In this document: positions 27,101 through 35,708 of the stretch, piece after piece | How the letters are laid out: every line of letters starts with the position of its first letter | Position numbering within the stretch: the first letter of the stretch is position 1 | DNA from: a virus | Direction: 5' to 3' (one strand) | Length of the DNA: 64,000 nucleotides | Virus record (IMG/VR): IMGVR_UViG_3300048033_001096 | Coordinates: 105,232-169,231 of that record | Notes under the pieces: model-generated | Told to the model about the DNA's origin: nothing | Databases searched by the model: none | Seen by the model: only the letters and a program-made list of their open reading frames with translations | Made by a program: the position numbers and the translations under genes

Positions 27101-30100
27101 GTTACGATTTAACTTACGGTGGCAACTTAGAAACAACGGTTGCAGCAAGAAGTTATTTTGTAGACGGAAATCCAGTATACGGTACTGGCAAAAAAGAAGA
27201 AACACTTGCAACGTATGCTCATCTAAAATTGATTGTTAGCGATATAATTATTGAAGCTGCAATTACACCAACAGTCGGCAATGATGTAACACAAAATACA
27301 GACGGCGATGCAGGTTCAGCAGCAGCAGAAACATTTGCAGATACACGTATTCAAGAAATTTATGATACTATTGACACAGACGGTACACTACCTACACCTG
27401 TATTACCTGATACAAGTTGGGTTGACGGGGTTGTAAGTTCAGTTGTGTCAGACTTTGTTGCTGTAAAAGCAGACATTCAATCTGGAGCTATTGAATGGGT
27501 AAACGAAAATTATCCAACACTTGATTATAACCAAACTAAGTGCGAACGCGATGTAGGATACTTTGTAGATGCGTTAGAATATGATATACTATTTGGAAGT
27601 ACATTCCGTTCTACTAAAGCAGGCATGTCTTATCGTAGAGCAATTAGTTCTGCAGAAGTAGTAATTGATAGTCAATTAGAACCTACAATCGGAACTGTTG
27701 ATTATACTAGAGATAGAATTAAGTATTACACTACTAGGACTGCTAAAGTTGACGAAAGTACAGATTTAATTCTTGACATTTTAGAGAATGGTTCGGGATC
27801 TATTCCGTCTAGTTATACATACACAGATCCTGCAGGTTATGATACAGGATTTTTAAATGCTAGAAGATTAATTTCAGTAAATAAAGATTTTATTGTCTCT
27901 GAAATTGATGCATTCATGACTGACAACTACGGAGCATTTTGGGTGGCTTTAGATTCAGATTCAAAGGCACAGTGGTTAGAAGATTTAGACGAACAAGTTG
28001 AAGCTCTTAAGTATGATTTAACATACAGAGGTAACTTAGCAACTATTATACAATCAAGACTGTATTATGATTTACAAGGTGCGTTTGTGAGAGGCGCTAA
28101 TGAAAAAACAGAATCTTTAGCAGCACAGCAAAGACTAATTGATATTATTTCAGATATTGCATTAGGTACATTAATTACAAAGTCAACAAGCAATGCTGAT
28201 ACACAAGACAATACTGGAACAGCTGGGTCTGCAGGTGCAGCAGCATTTGCTCAAGATAGAGCTCAAGAAATTTATGAGTCTGCTGATAGTGGATTAGAAC
28301 CTGCATTAATTAGTCCATCAACAGCATGGACTGATGCTGCATTACAAGATCTTAAAACAGTACTTGATTCTAGATCAGAAACAATACAACTAGCTGCAAC
28401 AGATTATATTGATTTCTTATATCCTACACTAGATTATGATACATCACTATGCCAACGCGATGTTGGTTATATGATTGACGGTATTGGATACGATGTTATT
28501 TTTGATAGTAATTACTTAACAGTACAAAATGCTATAGCATATCGTAGAGGAACAGTTTCAACAGAACTAGTATTAAGTTCTCAACTACAAGAAACATTGT
28601 CTACAATTAGATTTGTAAACTCAACACTTACAGAAATTACTAAAGGTGTTGTTAGCGATACTGGTACAAGAGCTGCTGGCGATGCTGCATTTAAACTAGT
28701 TAAGGACATGAATACTATTATTCAAAATGGATTAGAAGCATTGCCGCCAATTAGTTATCCAACTGCTCCAGGCTACAATACTGCTGATTTTGCAGACACT
28801 GCATATGCAACAACATCAAATACAACCGGTGCAACAACAACTTATGGTGATGCAGCGGATCAGATTGTTGCTAACTACGAGTTTATACAAGATGAAGTTC
28901 GAAAGTGGTTAGAAGATTCAAATAACGGTTATGATGTTATTTGGGGATCTATTACTCCAGATGGGCAAGACCGTTGTATACGAGATGTAGGGTATATTTT
29001 AGATGCAGTGCGTTATGATTTAACATACGGTGGCAACACACAGTCATTAATTGCAGGCAGTGCATATTATTCAAATTTTGTATTAACAATTTCAGCAGCT
29101 GAGCTTCCGGCTACACTTGCAGCATATGCAAGACTAAAAGAAGTTGTTGAAGAAGTAATTGCTGAAACTACAGTAACTACAAGTCCAGGCGTGACTGAAG
29201 TACAAGACACAAGTGGAACACCTGGTAATACATCTTCAATTGAATTTGCTGGTGATAGAATTGACGATGTTCTTGACTACATTAATAATGCAAATCCAAA
29301 TGATACTATTGAAATTGCAAATAGTTGGCAACAAAAAGGAATTACAAAATCTTATAACAGAATTAAAAATCGTAAAGATGAAATTGTTGAAGATGTTGTA
29401 TTTTATGTTGAAAAATTCCATCAAGAATTGCAATACAATCAAGATACATGTCGTAGAGATGCAGCACTAATGGTTGATGCAATTGCACGTGATCTTTATA
29501 CTGGATCAAATTTTGCTACAACTAAAGCAGGTATGAGCTATTATAGATTAATAGCAAGTGCTTTAGAAGTTGTTAATAACGAACTGTATGCAACTGTAAA
29601 TAGTGTTGAGTTCTTAGCACAAAAAATAAGAAAAGTTGCAACTGTATCAGCTAATGCATCAATTGATTTGCTGATAACTGATATTACGTCATTTATTAAC
29701 GGTGGCAAAGTTCCAATTAATAAATGGGTTATAGCTGATGATTCAGACACAGCAGATGTTGCTGCGGCATCAATTATCTGGGAAAATAAAGCATATATTG
29801 TAGCAGAAGTTATTGCATTCTTAGATGATGCATACCCAGAGTTGACATATAATAAAGATAAATGTCGTAGAGATACAGGAATGCTTGTTGATGCAGTGCG
29901 TTATGATCTAACTTATGGAAGTAACTATGCAACACAAAAATTTGCAGAATTTTATTATCAGAAAAACTTTAACGAAGAATTTGAAATTGTTATTAGTACC
30001 GACGAAAAGGCAGCTACACTTGCAGCATATGATTATGCTAAACAAATCTTAACAGGATTAGCAGTAAACGATATTACTAGCCCTGGTGCAATACAAAATA

Positions 30101-33100
30101 AAGTAACAGTTAAAAGTAGAGATTCGTTACAGCTAGTTGGTGATGCAGGTTCTTTAGCAAGAGTAGAAGAATTATTAACTGATGTTTATAATTCTTTAGA
30201 AGATTTAGAAACTCAGCGCCCGTCATTAACTGTTATAGCAACTACGGATTCTACAAACGCACTTACTACAGATGCACCGCACGGATTAGTTGAAGGCAGT
30301 TTAATTAGCTTTACAGATACATTCCAAGATGTTGATACTTATTATGTTAAAGAGGTACTTAGCTCAACACAGCTAACAATTTCAACATACTTTGGCGGAC
30401 CAGTTGTAGAAGTATCAGATCAAGTAGACTTAATAATTACTGGATATTCGTTAAAAACAGCCAGTGTAGCTGAAACACCAGCTACACTTAAACAACAGTT
30501 TACAAACTTATCTGGTTCGATTGCAGCAATCAAAGGTGCAGTTACTGATTTTATTAATGATAAGTATCCTACACTTGATTACGATGTTGCAAAGTGTGAA
30601 AGAGACGTTGGATACATTGTTGAAGCAGTTGGAAGAGACATGATGTCTAATTCTAATTACTTAACTCAAATTGCATCTCAAGCATACTTTAGAGGAACTC
30701 AAGCTGATAAAGTTTTAGGCGATCAAAAAAATGCAACTGTACAATCTTATAGAGAGCTTAAAAATGTAATTGCAACATATATTAGTGGTGTTGACTTAGC
30801 TAAAAAGCGCACAAATGCATTAATGGATATTATTATTAATATGCTTGACAAAGGTAATGGCAATACTCCGGAAATTCACGGAACTGTTACATACTTTAAT
30901 GATAAAGAAACAATTAATGCTGTTGACATACTAAAAGCTAACAAAAACTTCTTAGCAAACGAAGCAACTGCTTGGATTACTGCATCATTTGGTGGTACAG
31001 TTACTGACATTGAAGGATCGCCGGGAACTATTAGATTTGCTAATGATCATAACTTAATTGTTGGTGACCCAATTGTATTTGATGATAATGCATTTGGTGA
31101 CTTAGTAGCAGGACAAACATACTATGTTGTAAATGTAACTGACACATCAGGAGTTGAAATTTCAGACGAGGTAGACGGCGAGGCACTGGTCCTTGACGTA
31201 GCTTCAGGGTCGAGCGTAGCATTATATGATTATGATCCTGCATTGTGTCGTAGAGACATGGAGCGTTATATTGAGGCTATTGTTTATGACTTACAATATC
31301 CAGGAAATCATAAATCTTGGAAAGCAGCAGAACTTTATTTAAATGCTGTTAATGGTTCAGAAAAATCAGATATGTATCATGTACGTAATGCAACTGGTGT
31401 TCGTAATCAAACTGTTAACGGGTTGCGCGGCAACTTAACAGAGCTTAATGATTTTGGTACAAGACGCCCAACAGCTGGTGCATATGTATCACTAGATCCT
31501 GGGTTTGGTCCAAATGATACTGAAGCCTGGGTAACTAATAAATCGTGTTATGTACAAAACGTATCAACATTTGGTGTAGGATGCGTAGGTTGTAAAATTG
31601 ACGGTGCTATCCATTCAGGCGGTAACAGATCAATTGTTAGTAACGACTTTACACAGATTCTAAGTGACGGTATTGGAGTATGGTGTAGTGGTAACAACTC
31701 ACTAACAGAGCTTGTTTCAGTATTCGCATATTATAACTATTCAGGTTACTTAGCAGACTTTGGCGGAAGAATTCGTGCAACAAATGGTAACAGTTCTTAC
31801 GGTACATACGGTGTTATTGCTGAAGGTACTGACACTGGTGAAGAACCAATTACAGCAACTATTGATAACCTTTCTCAAGATGCAATAATTTACGGTGTAC
31901 CAACTGACGGTGAAGAAGAAGTACTTGGTTTTGAATTTGCAAACGTGGGTACAGGATACACTAATGCCGAAGTTGCTATTAGCGGTACTGGATTTAATGC
32001 AGCCGTTAAAGTAGACGAGTTCCGTGACCGAGCTGTTGTTGAAACACGTATTATTGATCTAAACGACGGTAACGGAATTGGCGGCTCTGATTATATTACT
32101 GCACAAAACGTTGCACAGGGCGGCAGTGCTGTACACTTGCAACTCGCTGCAACTGATTTTGCTTTAAGTACTGCATATGTAGGAATGAATGCACAAATAA
32201 CAGCAGGTACAGGAGTTGGACAATATGCTAAAATATTAGCGTTTAACAACGGTACAAAAAATGCAACAGTTTATAAACCAAGCATTGATCCGTTTACAAT
32301 TACTGGAACAACTGCAAGTACTGATATTGTTACAATTACAGGAAATTACGAGCAACTTAGTGTAAACGACCCAGTTTATGTTGCTGAAGCAGTAGGTGGA
32401 CTTGATGCAGGTACAACTCCAAGTCGCGTTTACTATGTTATTACTAATAACTTAGACGGAACTATTCAGTTAAGTGACGAAGAAGGAGGAGCAGCAGTAA
32501 CGCTTACAACTACAGTAGGACAGTCTGTTAAACTGTATGTTGCAGGATGGGACAATGTTATTCCGGGCAAGTTGGCAGAAGTTGAATTAAACTTAACAAC
32601 AGGTTATACAATTGAACCTTCGGTTCATTATACAGAGCCAGGATTTACAACTAATTCTAGTACAACAGCAGATGCCATTGGTTTTGATAGAGTTGAATAT
32701 GCTCTTGGTAGATATGTAGCATTTCCAAATAATGGTACACAAACTAACTACTCACTAGACGGTAAGACTTGGATACAAGGTGGCGTACTACCAGCAACAG
32801 GCAATTGGAGTGCAAGTGCATACGGCGGAGGCGACGGCGCAATTGCAACTGCTATTGTTGGCGGACTAGGTGGTTCGGGTGCAGTACTTGAAGCAGAACT
32901 AGGTGAGATTAATAGTATTGGTCTTCCAGGACCAACACAGATTGCAAGAATAAATGTAATTAATGGCGGAACTGGATTTGTAACTGCACCAACTATTGTG
33001 TTTACTTCAGTCCAAGGCGGCGGCGGCGCAAGTGCTGTTGCAACTGTTAAAGACGGATCGATTCAAAGCATTATTATTACAAGTACAGGAGCTGGTTACG

Positions 33101-35352
33101 CAGCAGCACCAACAGTAACAGCAGAAACTGACAGAGTTACAGAAATTATTGTAAATGCTCGCGGTAGAGGATATTTAAGTGCTCCAACAGTGACACTTTC
33201 CGGCGGTGGCGCAAGCACACAAGCTCAAGTAACTGCTATTACAGAAAATCAAGGCGTAACAATTATTAGCATTGATGAAGATGAAGATAATAATCCTTTA
33301 AGAGGCAGCGGCTACACTAGTGCTCCAACAGTAACTATTACAGATACTGATGCAAAATGGGTAGCAATAGCACCGGGTTCTATTAACAATGCATATTTGT
33401 TGCAGTCAGATGCAGCTAATGCAGTTTGGACAGTTGGCAATCCTTTACCAAACTCAGGAATAGCAGATATTGCATATGGTAATGGTACGTGGACTGTAGT
33501 TGGCGGTGCAGGAGGCACAGGAAGTGCAGGAACGTCAACTGACGGTATTACTTGGGTGTCAAGAACTAATACAACACCAGCAGCTGGTGATTTTGTAAGT
33601 GTTGCATACGGAAGTACAAGGTTTGTTGCAATTAACGACAACGGATTTACATCGTATAGTTCCAATGGTATTACTTGGACTGCAGGCGGATCACTACCTG
33701 GTACAGAAACAGATTGGAAAAAAGTTGTTTACGGTAACGGTCGATTTGTTGCAATAAGCAGCAGCGGTGACCAAGCTATAAGTTATGACTTTGGTGAAAA
33801 CTGGTTTGCAGGATCAACATCTCTTGCTAATATTTCTAGTAATCCAAATGACTGGGAAACAGTAGAATACGGACAAGGTTTATTCCTTGCAAGTGGATCA
33901 TCTGGAGGAATTTTTGCAACTTCACAAGATGGTGTAATTTGGACAGATAGAACAATTGGAGGAACAGCAGGTTATGCAGGAATAGCATTTGGTAACACAT
34001 CAAATACTCCATTATGGGTAGCTGTAACAGGAAGTGGATCTAATGACGCAAGATGGATTGAAACTGGTGCTAGACCGAATGGTAGAACTTATGTTGACGA
34101 TGATAATATTGTACAGTTTACGTTAAGAGAACCAGGCTCAGGATTCCCCGAAGGTAACATTGTAAGTACAACAGCACCAAATACTATTGAAGTAGACACA
34201 ACATCAAACTTGTTTATTGGTCAACCAATTACATTTGACGGTAGTGATATTGATGCAGTTGGATTAGATTCAGAAGTTGTGTATTATATTTCCGACATAC
34301 CAACAAGTACTACTATTGAAGTATCGTTAATTAAAGGAAGTGATCCGTTTGACATTACATCGGTTAACGCAAATAATATTGGAACAATAATATTCCAAGC
34401 AGGCCCTTCTGTAACAATTGGAGATCCAAACGCAACTGTAGAAGTAGCAGTAAATCCAAGAATTAGAAGTGGAACATTAGCACAACCGTCATTTACTAAT
34501 AGAGGTGCAGGATATACTACTGCAACTGCTGAATTAGGCGGCGACGGTAATGCTGATTTGTATCAGCCAAGTACATTTATATCATTACGTGGATTATTTG
34601 AATTACCAGAGCCAGGCTCAAACGTTGTATTTGATAATATTCTAAACAGATGGTATAAATTGGTTACAATTAGTAATGTTATTGGACAACCGGGTGAATA
34701 CACAGCAACGTTCCAAATTAGTCCAGGACTTAATACACTTAATGCTCCTAAGGACGGAACTAAAATTACAACTACTAACAAATATTCGCAAGTACGCCTA
34801 ACAGGACATGACTTCTTGTATATTGGTACAGGCAACCAAGCTAAAACAAACTATCCGTTTGTTGATATTACAACAGCAAGTATTGATAGACAACAGTTAA
34901 GCAGTGGCGGCGGACGAGTATTCTTTACAAGTACTGACCAAGATGGTAACTTTAACGTTGGTGGCTTGTTTGGAGTCCAACAGTCCACAGGTACTGCGAC
35001 ATTGGATGCTGATGCATTTAACTTAGCAGGATTGCAGTCATTGCAACTTGGTGGTATTGCTGTTGGTATTGGATCGGCTATTATTACACAGTTTAGTACA
35101 GACCCGTTCTTTACTGAAAATAGTGATAGTATTGTTCCAACACAACGTGCTATTAAGAGTTATATTACAGCACAGATTGGTGGTGGTCAGTCAAGTCTAA
35201 ACGTTAACACATTAACAGCAGGTGTTGTGTTTATTGCAAATGACGAAATTACTACAACAAGCGGCGGACAGCTAAATATTAAAGCGAAAATGAATTTTAC
35301 AGGTGGTATTGACGGAGCTCCAGTAGCACTTGGATACTTCTTATCTAGATAA
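24106..35352 (+). CDS. Giant virion protein with ten CxRD helical repeats (3748 aa)
   Basis: This is an uninterrupted frame of 11.2 kb. Residues 1-470 carry seven CBM5/12-like units, as in the 2624-aa paralogue. From about 660 to 2430 there are ten copies of a helical repeat with core C-x-RD-x5-DA-x-x-YDL-x-x-GGN (e.g. CERDTRYILDALRYDLTYGG), separated by about 130-200 residues; no known domain was recognised. A beta-helix core follows (RNATGVRNQTVNGLRG, GAYVSLDPGFGPNDTEAW), 80% or so like the 2624-aa protein by eye. Then come BNR-like blades (STDGITWVS, YGNGRFVAIS) around 2860-3310. The end repeats TSTDQDGNFNVGGLFGV and VPTQRAIKSYI. It is probably a long tail fibre or baseplate appendage. Confidence 0.75.
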   Translation: MAEFKLGRIRFVWQGDWSADRTYVADDVVSFGGKSYICIRNHTSTASFQNDFDSEIKKWDIVSDGTAWQGDWEPEFSYAPGDVVRYGAIVYIAETGHVSATFESPDFLGLEADLDKWTPFATSFDWKSDWETATRYKINDLVRYGGFVYLCNTAHVSAATVALGLENDQGKWTLFSDGLVYLGEWVTENRYRLNDVVKYGGNVFICTTPHTSNDFISDEVNWDVFIEGFQFEDSWNNSTVYQIGDTITYGGYVYVAKTNNTNAQPTASPDDWEVFTTGFAFQGDWSSLDSYKVGDVVRLGGNTYVGIADSLDQEPPNDTYWSRLNSGINWTRSVESFSQVAGTNAAGQSGSGARFDVVKSNTVYTVSVSTGFTGTGYAENDVITLSGADVGGTTPANDIVVTVTGVTAGAVDSITHTGFSSSWIAGKDYHVGDVVIYGASSFICVTKNTSETDNRPDNDTEAVYWNILTIGSEALSLEVSGDMVYYGNNGPTRLPIGVDGQILRATDGFPEWANYGLIDNVVYVGPLGTDIPAPESGLTIDKPFASVRYALDQIRNGYLNPKTRDVLRNNKQFLIKEASEWVKYNYNVQITASASGTRTFTCNSTENLRDGIPFVFSGDVFGGVTAGTTYYIDAIISSTEFRISDTQGGISIILTDDTGTMEGNASVNFDNLEADCARIVDGIIYDVSRGGTLKTTTATNLYYVNTYTFSVESNNYVSQEVQEQKTINQEVYTKLKDIIDDVVNNRHPVNYQALNDISVEDRAQQVLDLDLVAEDRGKEKAGDLLDIVVNGIVAGSNTAIALPVLPNTTVFIKTGTYNEVLPMILPEYTAVVGDELRTSVVQPRPAIAKLANDKNKTTSALNRIKDLAPKVIQNIEVEKTAGNTAIQQYVNGYGGTTTTTNRLNNGIEKLSDILEKGLTEVDLLPNVGPVPTSGSNNASDSGFANAIAQIEANVDFIVAEQTAWIQAQVDGEIAPFASDFTFDTANCERDTRYILDALRYDLTYGGNLETTVAARSYFVDGNPVYGTGKKEETLATYAHLKLIVSDIIIEAAITPTVGNDVTQNTDGDAGSAAAETFADTRIQEIYDTIDTDGTLPTPVLPDTSWVDGVVSSVVSDFVAVKADIQSGAIEWVNENYPTLDYNQTKCERDVGYFVDALEYDILFGSTFRSTKAGMSYRRAISSAEVVIDSQLEPTIGTVDYTRDRIKYYTTRTAKVDESTDLILDILENGSGSIPSSYTYTDPAGYDTGFLNARRLISVNKDFIVSEIDAFMTDNYGAFWVALDSDSKAQWLEDLDEQVEALKYDLTYRGNLATIIQSRLYYDLQGAFVRGANEKTESLAAQQRLIDIISDIALGTLITKSTSNADTQDNTGTAGSAGAAAFAQDRAQEIYESADSGLEPALISPSTAWTDAALQDLKTVLDSRSETIQLAATDYIDFLYPTLDYDTSLCQRDVGYMIDGIGYDVIFDSNYLTVQNAIAYRRGTVSTELVLSSQLQETLSTIRFVNSTLTEITKGVVSDTGTRAAGDAAFKLVKDMNTIIQNGLEALPPISYPTAPGYNTADFADTAYATTSNTTGATTTYGDAADQIVANYEFIQDEVRKWLEDSNNGYDVIWGSITPDGQDRCIRDVGYILDAVRYDLTYGGNTQSLIAGSAYYSNFVLTISAAELPATLAAYARLKEVVEEVIAETTVTTSPGVTEVQDTSGTPGNTSSIEFAGDRIDDVLDYINNANPNDTIEIANSWQQKGITKSYNRIKNRKDEIVEDVVFYVEKFHQELQYNQDTCRRDAALMVDAIARDLYTGSNFATTKAGMSYYRLIASALEVVNNELYATVNSVEFLAQKIRKVATVSANASIDLLITDITSFINGGKVPINKWVIADDSDTADVAAASIIWENKAYIVAEVIAFLDDAYPELTYNKDKCRRDTGMLVDAVRYDLTYGSNYATQKFAEFYYQKNFNEEFEIVISTDEKAATLAAYDYAKQILTGLAVNDITSPGAIQNKVTVKSRDSLQLVGDAGSLARVEELLTDVYNSLEDLETQRPSLTVIATTDSTNALTTDAPHGLVEGSLISFTDTFQDVDTYYVKEVLSSTQLTISTYFGGPVVEVSDQVDLIITGYSLKTASVAETPATLKQQFTNLSGSIAAIKGAVTDFINDKYPTLDYDVAKCERDVGYIVEAVGRDMMSNSNYLTQIASQAYFRGTQADKVLGDQKNATVQSYRELKNVIATYISGVDLAKKRTNALMDIIINMLDKGNGNTPEIHGTVTYFNDKETINAVDILKANKNFLANEATAWITASFGGTVTDIEGSPGTIRFANDHNLIVGDPIVFDDNAFGDLVAGQTYYVVNVTDTSGVEISDEVDGEALVLDVASGSSVALYDYDPALCRRDMERYIEAIVYDLQYPGNHKSWKAAELYLNAVNGSEKSDMYHVRNATGVRNQTVNGLRGNLTELNDFGTRRPTAGAYVSLDPGFGPNDTEAWVTNKSCYVQNVSTFGVGCVGCKIDGAIHSGGNRSIVSNDFTQILSDGIGVWCSGNNSLTELVSVFAYYNYSGYLADFGGRIRATNGNSSYGTYGVIAEGTDTGEEPITATIDNLSQDAIIYGVPTDGEEEVLGFEFANVGTGYTNAEVAISGTGFNAAVKVDEFRDRAVVETRIIDLNDGNGIGGSDYITAQNVAQGGSAVHLQLAATDFALSTAYVGMNAQITAGTGVGQYAKILAFNNGTKNATVYKPSIDPFTITGTTASTDIVTITGNYEQLSVNDPVYVAEAVGGLDAGTTPSRVYYVITNNLDGTIQLSDEEGGAAVTLTTTVGQSVKLYVAGWDNVIPGKLAEVELNLTTGYTIEPSVHYTEPGFTTNSSTTADAIGFDRVEYALGRYVAFPNNGTQTNYSLDGKTWIQGGVLPATGNWSASAYGGGDGAIATAIVGGLGGSGAVLEAELGEINSIGLPGPTQIARINVINGGTGFVTAPTIVFTSVQGGGGASAVATVKDGSIQSIIITSTGAGYAAAPTVTAETDRVTEIIVNARGRGYLSAPTVTLSGGGASTQAQVTAITENQGVTIISIDEDEDNNPLRGSGYTSAPTVTITDTDAKWVAIAPGSINNAYLLQSDAANAVWTVGNPLPNSGIADIAYGNGTWTVVGGAGGTGSAGTSTDGITWVSRTNTTPAAGDFVSVAYGSTRFVAINDNGFTSYSSNGITWTAGGSLPGTETDWKKVVYGNGRFVAISSSGDQAISYDFGENWFAGSTSLANISSNPNDWETVEYGQGLFLASGSSGGIFATSQDGVIWTDRTIGGTAGYAGIAFGNTSNTPLWVAVTGSGSNDARWIETGARPNGRTYVDDDNIVQFTLREPGSGFPEGNIVSTTAPNTIEVDTTSNLFIGQPITFDGSDIDAVGLDSEVVYYISDIPTSTTIEVSLIKGSDPFDITSVNANNIGTIIFQAGPSVTIGDPNATVEVAVNPRIRSGTLAQPSFTNRGAGYTTATAELGGDGNADLYQPSTFISLRGLFELPEPGSNVVFDNILNRWYKLVTISNVIGQPGEYTATFQISPGLNTLNAPKDGTKITTTNKYSQVRLTGHDFLYIGTGNQAKTNYPFVDITTASIDRQQLSSGGGRVFFTSTDQDGNFNVGGLFGVQQSTGTATLDADAFNLAGLQSLQLGGIAVGIGSAIITQFSTDPFFTENSDSIVPTQRAIKSYITAQIGGGQSSLNVNTLTAGVVFIANDEITTTSGGQLNIKAKMNFTGGIDGAPVALGYFLSR

Positions 35353-35369
35353 AAGGACGGAGATAAAAA

Positions 35370-35690
35370 ATGGCAACAGGAAGACTAGGAGTACAAGACT
35401 TAACGGCAGATACAGATACCACTGTATATACTGTTCCAGTCGGTACATATGCAGTAGCAAACGTTTCTATTACTAATAGAAATGAAGCAGCGATTTCGAT
35501 GAAATTGGCAATGGCAACAACAGGCATACCTACAGACGAAGAATGGGTCGAATGGAATACAATTATTATTCCAAACGGTGTTTTTGAACGTACAGGGTTA
35601 GTTATGCAAGGCGGGCTAAATATAGTAGTAAATACTAATGCAAGCAATGTTGGAGTAACAGTCTATGGCATCGAAACATCAACAACGTAA
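35370..35690 (+). CDS. Small beta-sandwich virion protein, paralogue 3
   Basis: This 106-residue protein starts 17 bases after the 3748-aa gene with CGGAG upstream. Predicted strands and the turn EWNTIIIPNGVFERTG followed by GGLNIVVNTNASNVGVTVYG match the layout of the proteins at 4772 and 15453. Each of the three lies near a large fibre gene, which suggests dedicated accessory subunits. A decorating or folding-aid role is inferred, and no motif gives a specific function. Confidence 0.5.
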   Translation: MATGRLGVQDLTADTDTTVYTVPVGTYAVANVSITNRNEAAISMKLAMATTGIPTDEEWVEWNTIIIPNGVFERTGLVMQGGLNIVVNTNASNVGVTVYGIETSTT

Positions 35691-35708
35691 TCGATAGGGG
35701 AATAAAGA

